From assembly GCA_016708435.1 (NCBI GenBank), contig JADJFV010000008.1:124001-188000 (forward strand): a DNA stretch of 64,000 nucleotides. The letters run 5' to 3'. Origin of the DNA: Leptospiraceae bacterium. Lineage in GTDB: Bacteria > Spirochaetota > Leptospiria > Leptospirales > Leptospiraceae. Positions 26,965 to 35,910 of the stretch are shown piece after piece (positions within the stretch are counted from its first letter, which is position 1; each line of letters begins with the position of its first letter). The position numbers were made by a program, and so were the translations under genes. The notes beneath the pieces were generated by a model. It did not search any database and was not told the DNA's origin. It saw only the letters and a list, made by a program, of their open reading frames with translations.

Positions 26965-27420
26965 CTAGCTAGAGAAAGCTTCCAATATGTCTTCATAGTT
27001 GTTGGAGTAGATCATCTTGTTGCGCTCTTCTTTTAGATTTAATGTCTTGGCTATGAGTGCTAACGTTTTGATATGCTCTTGGAATTTATTTTTAGGAACT
27101 ATGAGTAAAATGAAAATATGAACAGGCATTTTGTCTATTGCATCGAATGCAATTCCTTCTTTGGATAGACCAATGACAACTTTTAATTCTTCTACAAGGC
27201 TTACCGAGCAATGAGGAATAGCAACGCCACTGCCAATTCCTGTTGACATAGATTTTTCACGATTAAGAAGGGAAGTAACAATTTCAGCGCTTGCGGCTTC
27301 CGTAATGCTTCCGATACGAACACCGTGCTCCACAAGAATGGAAATCACGTCTTCTTTATCTTTCGCCTTCAAATCATAGATGATATTATTCGGAGTGATA
27401 AGTTCTAAGAGATGATTCAT
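26965..27420 (-). CDS. ptsN: PTS IIA-like nitrogen-regulatory protein
   Basis: A 151-residue PTS EIIA (mannitol/fructose type) domain. The phosphoryl-accepting histidine is His70 in GIGSGVAIPHCSV. The N-terminal ITPNNIIYDLKAKDKEDVIS and the C-terminal IALIAKTLNLKEE-like helices fit. In PtsN systems this domain transmits phosphorylation status to regulators rather than transporting sugar; no EIIB or EIIC lies nearby. It overlaps the RnfD-like gene by 4 bases, so it is translationally coupled to it. Confidence 0.87.
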   Translation of the reverse strand: MNHLLELITPNNIIYDLKAKDKEDVISILVEHGVRIGSITEAASAEIVTSLLNREKSMSTGIGSGVAIPHCSVSLVEELKVVIGLSKEGIAFDAIDKMPVHIFILLIVPKNKFQEHIKTLALIAKTLNLKEERNKMIYSNNYEDILEAFSS

Positions 27421-28364
27421 TTTCTTACAATGTATCTATAGAGTAAGTTTTTCGCCAAAATGCTTTCTGTCACTAAATAAAATATAATCCCATATAAAAT
27501 AAAGAAAATTATGATAAAAAGGATAGGGGGAAAAACTAAATTTGCTTGTATCAAGAACCAGCTTGTAACAAGAGTGCCAAGTGCAACGATTAAAGATAGG
27601 AAAGATGATAGATGATGACTTCTCCCGGGGGCAGAAAATAGAATATACCACAAACTGGTAAAATTAATAATTTTATTTTTGCAAATGAGTAAATCATATC
27701 TGTAGAAATAGCTAAAAATAAATGCCATCACAGAAATAAGAATTACATCCAAGATAAAATTCTCCTGACGTAAAAATAAAAAACCTACAAGCATTAGAAG
27801 ATATAAATCAAGACTTTCTAGAATAGAAAAAAAAGTTGGAGCAAAGGAATTTCCAAAAGAAATAAACGGATTCATATACATACCGGTTACGATTGGAAAA
27901 AAAGAAAACGGCATTTCTGAATTAGCCGCAAATACATTTAAAGTGATAATATTCATTCTTCCCAATATAAGTCCAAGTGCAACAGAAAGCAAAGACAGAA
28001 AAAGTCCGGGCGGAAACCTAAATTTATAAAATACATTTCCCCTTAACGAAAAAATGAAATACACAACCAGGCTAAACGAAATCGTAAACCAATTTAGAAA
28101 ACCAATCGGAGTAATCAAAAGATAAAGAGTCAATTGATAAAAAAAACTTAGATAGTAAATATACCCAACGTTTAATTTGTAATAGAGGTAAAACAAAGCA
28201 GCCGCAACGTAAGCGAATAAGAAATAGAAAAGGAATGAAAGATTTTGGAACACAGTAAATACAGCTATTGTAAATAAACTAATAAACGACAGAGCATCCA
28301 CAAAAAAATCACTGGAAAAAACTTTAAAGCCTCGGTTGGTTAATAATATACTATGCGACGACAA
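27417..28364 (-). CDS. RnfD/NqrB-like membrane protein
   Basis: A 315-residue protein with about nine or ten transmembrane helices spread over its length. The central loop FPIVTGMYMNPFISFGNSFA and the overall layout resemble RnfD/NqrB, which carry a covalent flavin; the usual flavinylated SGAT threonine motif is not evident, so the assignment rests mainly on position after rnfC. In Rnf complexes the subunit helps couple ferredoxin:NAD electron flow to ion movement. It overlaps rnfC by 14 bases and ptsN by 4. Confidence 0.5.
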   Translation of the reverse strand: MSSHSILLTNRGFKVFSSDFFVDALSFISLFTIAVFTVFQNLSFLFYFLFAYVAAALFYLYYKLNVGYIYYLSFFYQLTLYLLITPIGFLNWFTISFSLVVYFIFSLRGNVFYKFRFPPGLFLSLLSVALGLILGRMNIITLNVFAANSEMPFSFFPIVTGMYMNPFISFGNSFAPTFFSILESLDLYLLMLVGFLFLRQENFILDVILISVMAFIFSYFYRYDLLICKNKIINFTSLWYILFSAPGRSHHLSSFLSLIVALGTLVTSWFLIQANLVFPPILFIIIFFILYGIIFYLVTESILAKNLLYRYIVRK

Positions 28365-29527
28365 AACTAGCTCCCTGTTTAATTTCGTTTATTCTAGTAG
28401 AGAGATCGATATGAGATGGACAAAGCAAAGAGCATATACCGCATTCGAGACAAACGCTAGAGTTAAATGCTGATTTGTCTTTTTCTAAAATACCTCTTGG
28501 ATTTGCATTCACAGGACAATAATAAGAACAGTCATTGCAATCAGTGCAATGCTTTTCTGTTTTTTCAAAATGAATTCGATCACATATAATGACAGAATGA
28601 TGCCTGTATATATCAAAGATAAATTCCGTTCCTATTTCATAAACAGGTTGTTTATCATAGAAAGAATTTACGGTAAAGTATTTATACTTCGACTGGAAAC
28701 TATTTAGAAAGTCTGAAAGATTTAAACCATTGCGTAAGAGGAAAGCCTTTGTTTCTCCTTCTAATGTTCCACTCTGATTGATGATATTGACTGACACATA
28801 ACGCTCGTGAAATGGAATATTAAAATACAAGGCTCGAATCAAATGGTAAATTGTTTCGGGTCCTAGGTATAAAAATCTTTCTTTGGGAAAATCTTTAACA
28901 ATATCTACACCTACATATTTATGCAAAAAATATCTTGGACTACCTTCTGGATAACGGTAATTAATCTTCTTCTCAGTAAGAAAATCAATTGTGTTTACGT
29001 TTGGAAAAATATTGGTAATATTTTTTTTGAGTTCGGGTTAATTCATTTTTGTAGATTTCAAAAATTTTAGATTTATAATCGATTAAGTTTTCTCTTGTAA
29101 AAGGTGCAAATACGATAAATGAATCTCTATCAGGAATAAGGGATGAGAATAAAGATGCGAGTGATTGTCCGGGAAAGTCTAATGATACTACACCGGAAGA
29201 AATAATCTTTTCGTTTAGTAAGTCAAGCGCATATTCACCATTAAACTCGGTAGGACGAAAGTTTAATTCACCATCGATTGTAAACGTGATTGTTGAAGTG
29301 CTTGGAAAGTAATTAGCGATACCATTTACAGGGGATAATACCTTAATAGCCTCATCCTGAAAAACTGTATCACCTATATTAAGGCGTCTTGGATACTCTC
29401 CTACGACTGAAAGTTTTTTTCCATAGAATTCATTGTGAAGAGTAAGCTCACTGAGAGAGGGCACGGGAACCCGTAAGTCAGTTGAGCTTTTGATTTTAAA
29501 GAATTGAGAAGTTTTGTAAGTTGCCAC
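28351..29527 (-). CDS. rnfC: RnfC-like subunit, one frameshift
   Basis: Two reading frames make one RnfC-type protein of about 392 residues. The N-terminal part (28985-29527) has the barrel-sandwich segment RLNIGDTVFQDEAIKVLSPV. The C-terminal part (28351-28926) has ETIYHLIRALYFNIPFHERY and two 4Fe-4S motifs, CTDCNDCSYYCPVNANP and CLECGICSLLCPSHI. Removing one base from the eight-T run at 29021-29028 joins them through the family peptide YRYPEGSPRYFLHKYVG. RnfC binds NADH/FMN and clusters in the Rnf ion-pumping complex. Only C and D partners are seen here. The break is probably a sequencing error. Confidence 0.75.
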
Positions 29528-29551
29528 GAAGAACTTCCCTTAAGAGCTTAA

Positions 29552-29833
29552 TTAAGAAGCAGATTTTACCATGTAAATTTCGTCTTTAATTGGAAGTTCT
29601 TTCTTTAGGTTTTTGATGTATGGGAGAATCTCACCCATTTCTTCATAGAATTCACAATCTGCTTGCATACGTCTTGCAACAGTAAAATATTTATAGAGTT
29701 TTTCTTCGCCTGAGCGCTTTGACCATTTCTTCTTTGTGCATTTTACACGAAGAATATATTTATCTTGCTCAGCTTCAAAATTTCTTACTACAACACAATT
29801 AATGCAATTGGCACAATAGACTTTCTCGCTCAT
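29552..29833 (-). CDS. Cysteine-rich 93-residue protein
   Basis: Small protein with CANCINC near the N-terminus, a further cysteine in RVKCTKKKW and one in MQADCEFYEE, a spacing that fits a zinc or iron-sulfur site. Basic middle (KKKWSKRSGEEKLYKYF) and an acidic-to-basic helical tail. No named family. It lies 24 bases upstream of rnfC on the same strand and may be the first gene of that operon. Confidence 0.65.
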   Translation of the reverse strand: MSEKVYCANCINCVVVRNFEAEQDKYILRVKCTKKKWSKRSGEEKLYKYFTVARRMQADCEFYEEMGEILPYIKNLKKELPIKDEIYMVKSAS

Positions 29834-29923
29834 TTTTGGTTTGTCCCTTTCTCGGTTTAGAATTAATTCAGAGTTGAATGGAAATCCAACCCTGAATCAG
29901 TAAATTTAATGTTTAGTACATTG

Positions 29924-31486
29924 TCAAGCAATTTCGATGCTGACTGCTGGCTTCTCTTCCATTTCTGGTTTTGCGCTCCAAAGAGCTTCTTTGATTGAGT
30001 TGATTGACACAAAGAAAAAGCCTAGAGAGTAGATGAACATGAATCCAATGATAAACGGCTTCTCTACCATGATAGAAATATACACACAGAATAGACAATA
30101 AACGCCCATTAAGAATTCAAGAATGGTCAAAGAGTCAAATGGAACAAAGTATTTAAGTCTTTCTTTCATATTATCAGTGTTGTTTTCTAATCTCATCTTA
30201 GGTGTTCGTTTAAAGCTAGACTGAATTCCTAAAAGTGCCTCTAACCAAGCGCGGGTATTTACAATGGCAACACCAGTTCCAATCATAATCATCACAGGCA
30301 GAAAGAAGATTCTAGACTTCCAATCTGGATAGATTTCTTTTTGCGAATACATGTAAAATATAATCGGACCGATTGACCCAATAGATAAAAACGCAGCTGT
30401 TCCATAAAGAATCACGACTGGCAAATCAAACAAGTTGAATCCAGACCAAAATTCCATGAGAAGAAGAGGAGCAGTAAATAGAATATTGATTACCATAAGT
30501 GGATGCACGGAATAATTGATTAGATGAATAATCGCTTCGGATTTAATTCTCCAAGGCAATTCAGCATTCCAAATTCTAGGTAAAAGCTTAACAGCAGTTT
30601 GGATACTTCCCTTACACCATCTGAATTGTTGGGATTTATAAGCAGAAATCATAGCAGGAATCTCAGCCTTACAAACGATGTCTTTAAAATAACGGAATTT
30701 CCAACCTTTTAACTCAGCACGGTAAGAAAGATCAAAGTCTTCAGTCAAAGTATCATGCTCCCAACCACCAGCATCAACGACACAAGCCTTTCTCCAGATA
30801 CCAGCCGTTCCATTGAAGTTCATCCAAAGGTTGCTAGCATTACGAGCTACTTGTTCGATCATGAAGTGACCGTCGATCCCATAGCTTTGTGCTTTTGTAA
30901 GTAAGTTATAGTCTTGGTTGATATGACCCCAACGAGCTTGCACCATACCAACTTCTTTGTCTTTAAAATAAGGAACTGTTTTTAATAAGAAAGAAGGCTC
31001 AGGAACAAAGTCAGCATCAAAGATAGCTACGAATTCACCCTTTGCTTTTGCAAAACCAGCTTCTAACGCACCAGCTTTGTGTCCGGCACGGTTGGTTCTA
31101 TGCAAATGAGAAATATTAATTCCTTGCGCTTTGTATTGGTTTACAATGCGACGAGCCTTTTCGACTGTTTCGTCTGTAGAGTCGTCTAGAACTTGAATTT
31201 CAATGCGATCAGCAGGATATTCAAGGCGAACGGCAGCATCAATCAAGCGATCTACAACGTAAAACTCATTGTAAATGGGCAATTGAACAGTAACGAAAGG
31301 TAGATTCGGATCTGTAACTTTAAAAGCTAGGCTAGGATCAGATTCACAGTAAGCCTTGTTCTTACGGTAGAGATTTACCATAAGCAAGGTATGGAGGCTA
31401 AATAGAAATAGAACAAATATGTCTATCGCGTAAATGGAAATGAAAAGAACAGTTATAATTATTAGCATAAGAGTCAAAATATACAC
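29924..31486 (-). CDS. Processive family-2 glycosyltransferase (cellulose-synthase-like)
   Basis: A 520-residue membrane enzyme. One helix at the N-terminus (about 3-25) is followed by the GT-A catalytic domain: VTVQLPIYNEF, first Asp in QVLDDSTDETV, DxD in IFDADFVPEPS, TED in DTLTEDFDLSYRAEL, and the processive-synthase motif QQFRWCKGSIQTA. Four or five C-terminal helices follow (about 320-500). It polymerises sugars from a nucleotide donor (mannan, glucan or similar) while moving the chain across the membrane; the sugar is not predictable. It stands alone on its strand. Confidence 0.88.
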   Translation of the reverse strand: MYILTLMLIIITVLFISIYAIDIFVLFLFSLHTLLMVNLYRKNKAYCESDPSLAFKVTDPNLPFVTVQLPIYNEFYVVDRLIDAAVRLEYPADRIEIQVLDDSTDETVEKARRIVNQYKAQGINISHLHRTNRAGHKAGALEAGFAKAKGEFVAIFDADFVPEPSFLLKTVPYFKDKEVGMVQARWGHINQDYNLLTKAQSYGIDGHFMIEQVARNASNLWMNFNGTAGIWRKACVVDAGGWEHDTLTEDFDLSYRAELKGWKFRYFKDIVCKAEIPAMISAYKSQQFRWCKGSIQTAVKLLPRIWNAELPWRIKSEAIIHLINYSVHPLMVINILFTAPLLLMEFWSGFNLFDLPVVILYGTAAFLSIGSIGPIIFYMYSQKEIYPDWKSRIFFLPVMIMIGTGVAIVNTRAWLEALLGIQSSFKRTPKMRLENNTDNMKERLKYFVPFDSLTILEFLMGVYCLFCVYISIMVEKPFIIGFMFIYSLGFFFVSINSIKEALWSAKPEMEEKPAVSIEIA

Positions 31487-31590
31487 ATGAGCCGCCCTGT
31501 CAAGTCCAAAACGGCATAGCCAATGCGCGCTAAGAATAAGAAAGGATTACCACCGATAAATTAAAGATAGAGTTTGATTTCAAACGGGCT

Positions 31591-32115
31591 TTAATTTTTT
31601 ACTAATTGACCGCCGGATCTAACCCAGTCGGCACAGGCGAAAGAAACAATGTCATGCTCAAAGCCCGGAAGCTTTGCGTTTTTGAATTGTTTACGGAACC
31701 ATTTAAAGAAATCATCTGCCATATGTAAAAATTCAGGAGATTTGGGAACTGTTCGAAGAGGCTCTTTTAAGAGTGCGTCTTTGATATAGTAGATACGGTC
31801 AGATTTTTTTGACTCTCCTGAAAGATTAGAGCACCAGATTTCTATGACAGGCGAATTCATTACGTCTATAACATAATATTTTTGTGTATCCACATAATTT
31901 AAAATAACAGATTCTATATCTTCTCGACGCAATATATATTTATGTCCACGAAGTTTGTGATTTCCAGAATAATCGCTTAACAGAGAGTCTGCGAAAAGTA
32001 AATTCTTATCTGGAGATGGCTTTCCAATTAATAAAAGATCATTCTCTTTTATATAATTGTCAATTTTCTTAATATCATCTAAAGCTAAATAAAAATTTAT
32101 TTGTCTACTATTCAT
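31591..32115 (-). CDS. Probable immunity protein of toxin pair
   Basis: A 174-residue soluble protein without a recognised family. It begins five bases after the stop of the small toxin-like gene, the arrangement expected of an immunity gene. The N-terminus (INFYLALDDIKKIDNYIKEN) and the beta-rich middle (HKYILRREDIESVILNYVDT, KYYVIDVMNSPVIEIWCSNL), followed by a helical C-terminus with Trp residues, resemble immunity-type proteins in layout. The immunity role is inferred from position only. Confidence 0.55.
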   Translation of the reverse strand: MNSRQINFYLALDDIKKIDNYIKENDLLLIGKPSPDKNLLFADSLLSDYSGNHKLRGHKYILRREDIESVILNYVDTQKYYVIDVMNSPVIEIWCSNLSGESKKSDRIYYIKDALLKEPLRTVPKSPEFLHMADDFFKWFRKQFKNAKLPGFEHDIVSFACADWVRSGGQLVKN

Positions 32116-32120
32116 TGTCT

Positions 32121-32377
32121 TTAGTCATTGTAAGGATGAAATTCTACTTCGATTCCTGTTTCTTTGGATACTTCTTCAATTACATCTCTTTTCCTCTTTA
32201 CAGGCAAGCCTTTTTTGGTTTGCTTTCCAATCTGATGTAATTCTACAATATTCCTATTATCATCTAAACCGGCTACATCTATGAATCAACGTCTTGGGCG
32301 ACCTCTTTTACTTTTTCCTGATGCTTTTCACCACCCTTTTTTCCGAAAGGGTTTGGTATCTTTTTAAAAATAGACAT
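32121..32377 (-). pseudogene. Compact polymorphic-toxin-like gene, one frameshift
   Basis: An ATG at 32377 opens MSIFKKIPNPFGKKGGEKHQ and runs to ...EVAQDV, where one base appears missing near 32288. In the next frame the sequence continues IDVAGLDDNRNIVELHQIGK, then QTKKGLPVKRKRDVIEEVSK and ends EVEFHPYND. This tail resembles C-terminal nuclease-type toxin modules with an 'ELhQvGKqtk.G.PV.RE...i' pattern; family name uncertain. The rebuilt product is about 85 residues, with no delivery domain. It is followed directly by the candidate immunity gene. It could be an orphan toxin tip or a sequencing-broken gene. Confidence 0.5.
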
Positions 32378-32501
32378 TAGCCTAGAATGAGCTAAACATA
32401 TAATTGGTAAATTCTTTTTTCATCTATAGGAATGCTAAATTGCGAACCCATTTAACTATAGGCAAGGTAATTCGATTTTTCGAGCCAATTTCTACTTATA
32501 T

Positions 32502-34757
32502 CTAATCCTCAAACCCAATCCTTCTATTATTGATTGAACTTAAGGGTGGCAATTCCTGAATATCTGCATCTTCGATTGTGTCTAAGACCGCGCGATTCAT
32601 TAGCTCACGAGGATTAAGCAAGGCGACTCTTTTGGCGTGGTTCTTAAATGCCTGTTCAATTAGATTGCGCGCAGTTCTTGCGTTGGCGAAGTCGCTGTCT
32701 TCTTTTCTTCGCTCTAGGAGTTGAGAAATAAGCCTTTGATGAGCTGTGTCTGTGATTTCATATCCATCATTCTTGCAAATATCGCGGCAAATATCACTTA
32801 ATTCCTCGTCAGTGAAATTTTGAAACAATAGTGTTTTACCAAAACGACTAAGGAGTCCCGGACTTGAGTTCATTAATTTTTCCATCGGCTCTTGGTAGCC
32901 TGCGAAAATAATTACGACTTCATCGCGGTAATCTTCCATATACTTTAGAATTGTATTCACGGCTTCTCGTCCATACATATCACCCGAAATGGAGTCGCTG
33001 AATAAAGAGTAAGCTTCATCTACAAATAGAATTCCACCACGAGCATCTTCAATGCATTCCTTTGTCTTAAGCGCGGTTTGTCCTAAGTATCCCCCCACGA
33101 GCCCGGAACGATCTACCTCAATCACATGACCACTAGGAAGCACTCCTAACTCTCTATATATATCACCAATCAAGCGGGCAACCGTTGTTTTTCCCGTTCC
33201 CGGATTTCCCGTGAATAGCATATGTAGTTGTAATCCTCTTGCGGAAGAAGGTCCTTTTCTAAGTTTACGAATACGTATGAAGTCAGCCATGGTTTGAATT
33301 TCTTCTTTGATTCCATTCATCCCACGTAGAGAATTCAATTTATAAATGGCTGATTTTGGGTTTTGTTTTGGATCAACGGGAGGTAATAGCTGTATGTCTC
33401 CAACATCAAATGGATCAACAGTTATATCACTGTAAACAAACTTTTGGAAATGTTCTTTCGGGAGAGTTTTTATATCCTGGTTTGTGATGCGTGCACAATG
33501 CTGCGAAATTGCGCGCTCGAATATGTTTCTTACTTCTCTTGCGTTGCCAAATCCTTTTCCTCTTTTTTTGATTAGAATTTGCTCTATGGCAAAACTTCTA
33601 TCTTCCTTTGAAAGACTCATTTCGTGTTTACTGCACATATTGTCTAGGAGAATTCCGATTTGCTCATCTGTGAAGTCTTCAAATGGAATTATATTTGGAA
33701 TACGACTCTTTAATCCCGGATTCAAATCAAGGAAGCTGCGCATAAGGTCTGTATACCCCGCCAAGATGATGACTAGTTCGTCTCGATAATCTTCCATGTA
33801 TTTTATAAGAGTATTGATACATTCTTGTCCTAAAGTATCATTCTTATCAATCTTAAGGCTATAGGCTTCATCTATAAATAGAATTCCTCCGCGAGCTTTT
33901 TCGACTACCGCCGTTGTCTTAGGAGCAGTATGACCAATATACTCTCCAACTAAATCGACGCGGGATACTTCTACTAGATGGCCTTTCTTTAAAATTCCAA
34001 TCTTTTTAATTTCTTGTGCATAGTAACGGGCAAATGTTGTTTTGCCGGTGCCAGAATTTCCTGAAAACACAGCGTGTAGATTTACTTGAAAGGGAGGAAG
34101 AGAATGCTTTTTACGCTCTTCATTTACTACTGTGAGCGCCAACACTTGCTTAAGCGCATTCTTTGCGAGTTCTTGTCCTATAAGATTTGATTCTTTTAAA
34201 AAAGACTCTTCTGGAATCTTGGATCCTTTTGTGATAGGAGCAAGAATAGAAATGATTTCGGTATGATTATTTTTCTCTGCATAATCGAGTGGCTTTGCAC
34301 CGTTTTTATCTTTGAAATCGGGATCTGCATTTGCTGCTAATAGACATTCGACAATCGCTTTATTTCCTTTTTCAGAAGCAATCATGAGAGCCGTTTTCTT
34401 GGGATCCGCAACATATCCATCTACTTTCGCTCCCCAATTTAAGAGCATTTGCACCATATCCAGGCGTCCACCGATGCAAGCTTGACCAAGAGTAGTAACA
34501 GGTCCTGAAGAAGTAAAATTAGGATTAGCCCCATGTTTTAATAAAAGTTCAAGAATATCTAAGGAGCTTCTTGCGACGGCAAAATTGATAGGAGAAGCAA
34601 TTTCGGGACGTTGGAAATTGGGCGTGATTCCTGTTTCTAGAATCGAACGAGTGTCTGAAACGTTTCCGTAATCTACAGCAGTCGTAAGTTTGGTTCGGAG
34701 TAGTTCTACTGTCTCGTTGAATTTTTCTGGTATGGTTACTTCTGCTATAGTAGTCAT
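32502..34757 (-). CDS. Ankyrin-repeat protein with two CbxX/CfqX AAA+ domains
   Basis: A 751-residue cytoplasmic ATPase. The start at 34757 follows a strong AGAGG site; 34778 is the alternative. Ankyrin repeats occupy about 30-175 (ELLLKHGANPNFTSSGPVTT, VECLLAANADPDFKDKNGAK). Two AAA+ modules of the CbxX/CfqX (SpoVK/EccA-like) type follow. Walker A is GNSGTGKTTFARYYA in the first and GNPGTGKTTVARLIG in the second; Walker B/sensor segments are GGILFIDEAYSL and GGILFVDEAYSL. Such ATPases remodel partner proteins, including in type VII secretion. It lies 125 bases upstream of the toxin-like gene on the same strand. Confidence 0.88.
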   Translation of the reverse strand: MTTIAEVTIPEKFNETVELLRTKLTTAVDYGNVSDTRSILETGITPNFQRPEIASPINFAVARSSLDILELLLKHGANPNFTSSGPVTTLGQACIGGRLDMVQMLLNWGAKVDGYVADPKKTALMIASEKGNKAIVECLLAANADPDFKDKNGAKPLDYAEKNNHTEIISILAPITKGSKIPEESFLKESNLIGQELAKNALKQVLALTVVNEERKKHSLPPFQVNLHAVFSGNSGTGKTTFARYYAQEIKKIGILKKGHLVEVSRVDLVGEYIGHTAPKTTAVVEKARGGILFIDEAYSLKIDKNDTLGQECINTLIKYMEDYRDELVIILAGYTDLMRSFLDLNPGLKSRIPNIIPFEDFTDEQIGILLDNMCSKHEMSLSKEDRSFAIEQILIKKRGKGFGNAREVRNIFERAISQHCARITNQDIKTLPKEHFQKFVYSDITVDPFDVGDIQLLPPVDPKQNPKSAIYKLNSLRGMNGIKEEIQTMADFIRIRKLRKGPSSARGLQLHMLFTGNPGTGKTTVARLIGDIYRELGVLPSGHVIEVDRSGLVGGYLGQTALKTKECIEDARGGILFVDEAYSLFSDSISGDMYGREAVNTILKYMEDYRDEVVIIFAGYQEPMEKLMNSSPGLLSRFGKTLLFQNFTDEELSDICRDICKNDGYEITDTAHQRLISQLLERRKEDSDFANARTARNLIEQAFKNHAKRVALLNPRELMNRAVLDTIEDADIQELPPLSSINNRRIGFED

Positions 34758-34906
34758 TTTTTCCTCTTTCCTAGCCATTGGCTTATTTCATTTCTGTTTG
34801 CTTATCCCCTTGTCATTAGCCGCTAAGGCGGTTTCAAAGAAAAGCCAAATATTGATTGGAAAAAAGAAGGGTATTTGAAACACTTAAAAATATTGGAAGG
34901 GACTCT

Positions 34907-35785
34907 TTGAAGCTATATACAATTCTAATCTTCATTGCAATTCATTTATTCAGATTTAATAATACGAATACACTTTCAGCGCATGACGAACAAGGAAAAA
35001 TAAAACACCAGTTAGAAGTAAGCCTTGATATTACAGAGGAAGCGGCTAAGAGAATTATTACTCACTATGCGTTTCAGCCAAAACAGAGAATTGATTATGT
35101 TTTTGACGTATATGATGGGAAAAAATTTCTTCTTTTTCCAGGGATGCATAAGGTAAGGTTTCGAGTAAAAGAAGAAGAGGATAAAAGCGTAATTCAAATG
35201 AATACGAGTGTTGAGTTTTTGCAAAGAAGCTGTGAGAAGGATTTGGCAATCACTATTCGAAAAAAGAAAAACGGGGAAATGCAACTCTCGCGTAAGAAAC
35301 ACAAGCATTTGACTCAAGGCAATGATTTTCTAACTCAATTGATCGCAAGTCCGCAGAAAGGAATTCGCTCTTTGAATGAGTTTAATAAGACCTTACAAAC
35401 TTTAGATATTCCCCTCAAAAATGAATTAGAAAAAACTTTTTCTGATAAGAAATGGATTTATCTGCCAATCAATATCACTAAGAAAACTAAATGGAAAATA
35501 AAAATAAACCTGGGATACGGAGAAATCATTGTTTCTATTTCAAAAGGAAAAGATTTTATCGGGAATAGGTATATACAAGAAAAATGGGAGATAGAATTCC
35601 AAGTCGATCCAGAAGACTGGAAGGATACTAACTGTATCGAAAAGTATTGTGGAGTAGAAAAGAGTGTTTGTAAATTCTTACAGACAGAGAAGATTTCCCA
35701 AAAAGATTTGAATCCCACCAAGCTCTCTACCTATGAGGAAGTAAAAAAAATCATCTATCCGTATAACCAAGACTTTGGCTTTTAG
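34907..35785 (+). CDS. Exported uncharacterised protein
   Basis: A 292-residue protein. The TTG at 34907 is chosen: AAGGGA stands five bases upstream and the new N-terminus MKLYTILIFIAIHLFRF is a signal peptide; a TTG at 34856 would add 17 residues. The mature part is basic. Residues about 35-110 (HQLEVSLDITEEAAKRIITH, RIDYVFDVYDGKKFLLFPGM, KVRFRVKEEEDKSVIQM) faintly recall CYTH-type triphosphate-binding folds, with alternating charged strands, but key residues cannot be confirmed. Four cysteines near the C-terminus (DTNCIEKYCGVEKSVCKF) may form disulfides. Confidence 0.6.
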   Translation: MKLYTILIFIAIHLFRFNNTNTLSAHDEQGKIKHQLEVSLDITEEAAKRIITHYAFQPKQRIDYVFDVYDGKKFLLFPGMHKVRFRVKEEEDKSVIQMNTSVEFLQRSCEKDLAITIRKKKNGEMQLSRKKHKHLTQGNDFLTQLIASPQKGIRSLNEFNKTLQTLDIPLKNELEKTFSDKKWIYLPINITKKTKWKIKINLGYGEIIVSISKGKDFIGNRYIQEKWEIEFQVDPEDWKDTNCIEKYCGVEKSVCKFLQTEKISQKDLNPTKLSTYEEVKKIIYPYNQDFGF

Positions 35786-35910
35786 AAAAACCTCACTGTA
35801 TAGGAGATTGTCTCGCTAGTAGTAGTTGATTCTTGGCTTCAGAAAGGCTTTCCGTTTTAAGCTTGCTTCTATAATGCGTACTAAAAACCTTGTGGTAGAG
35901 ATTAAAAACT

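Noticed and set aside
28351..29527. Programmed ribosomal frameshift in rnfC
   Set aside because: The run is a plain homopolymer and no downstream stimulatory structure is visible; other RnfC genes are not known to need frameshifting, so a sequence error is simpler.
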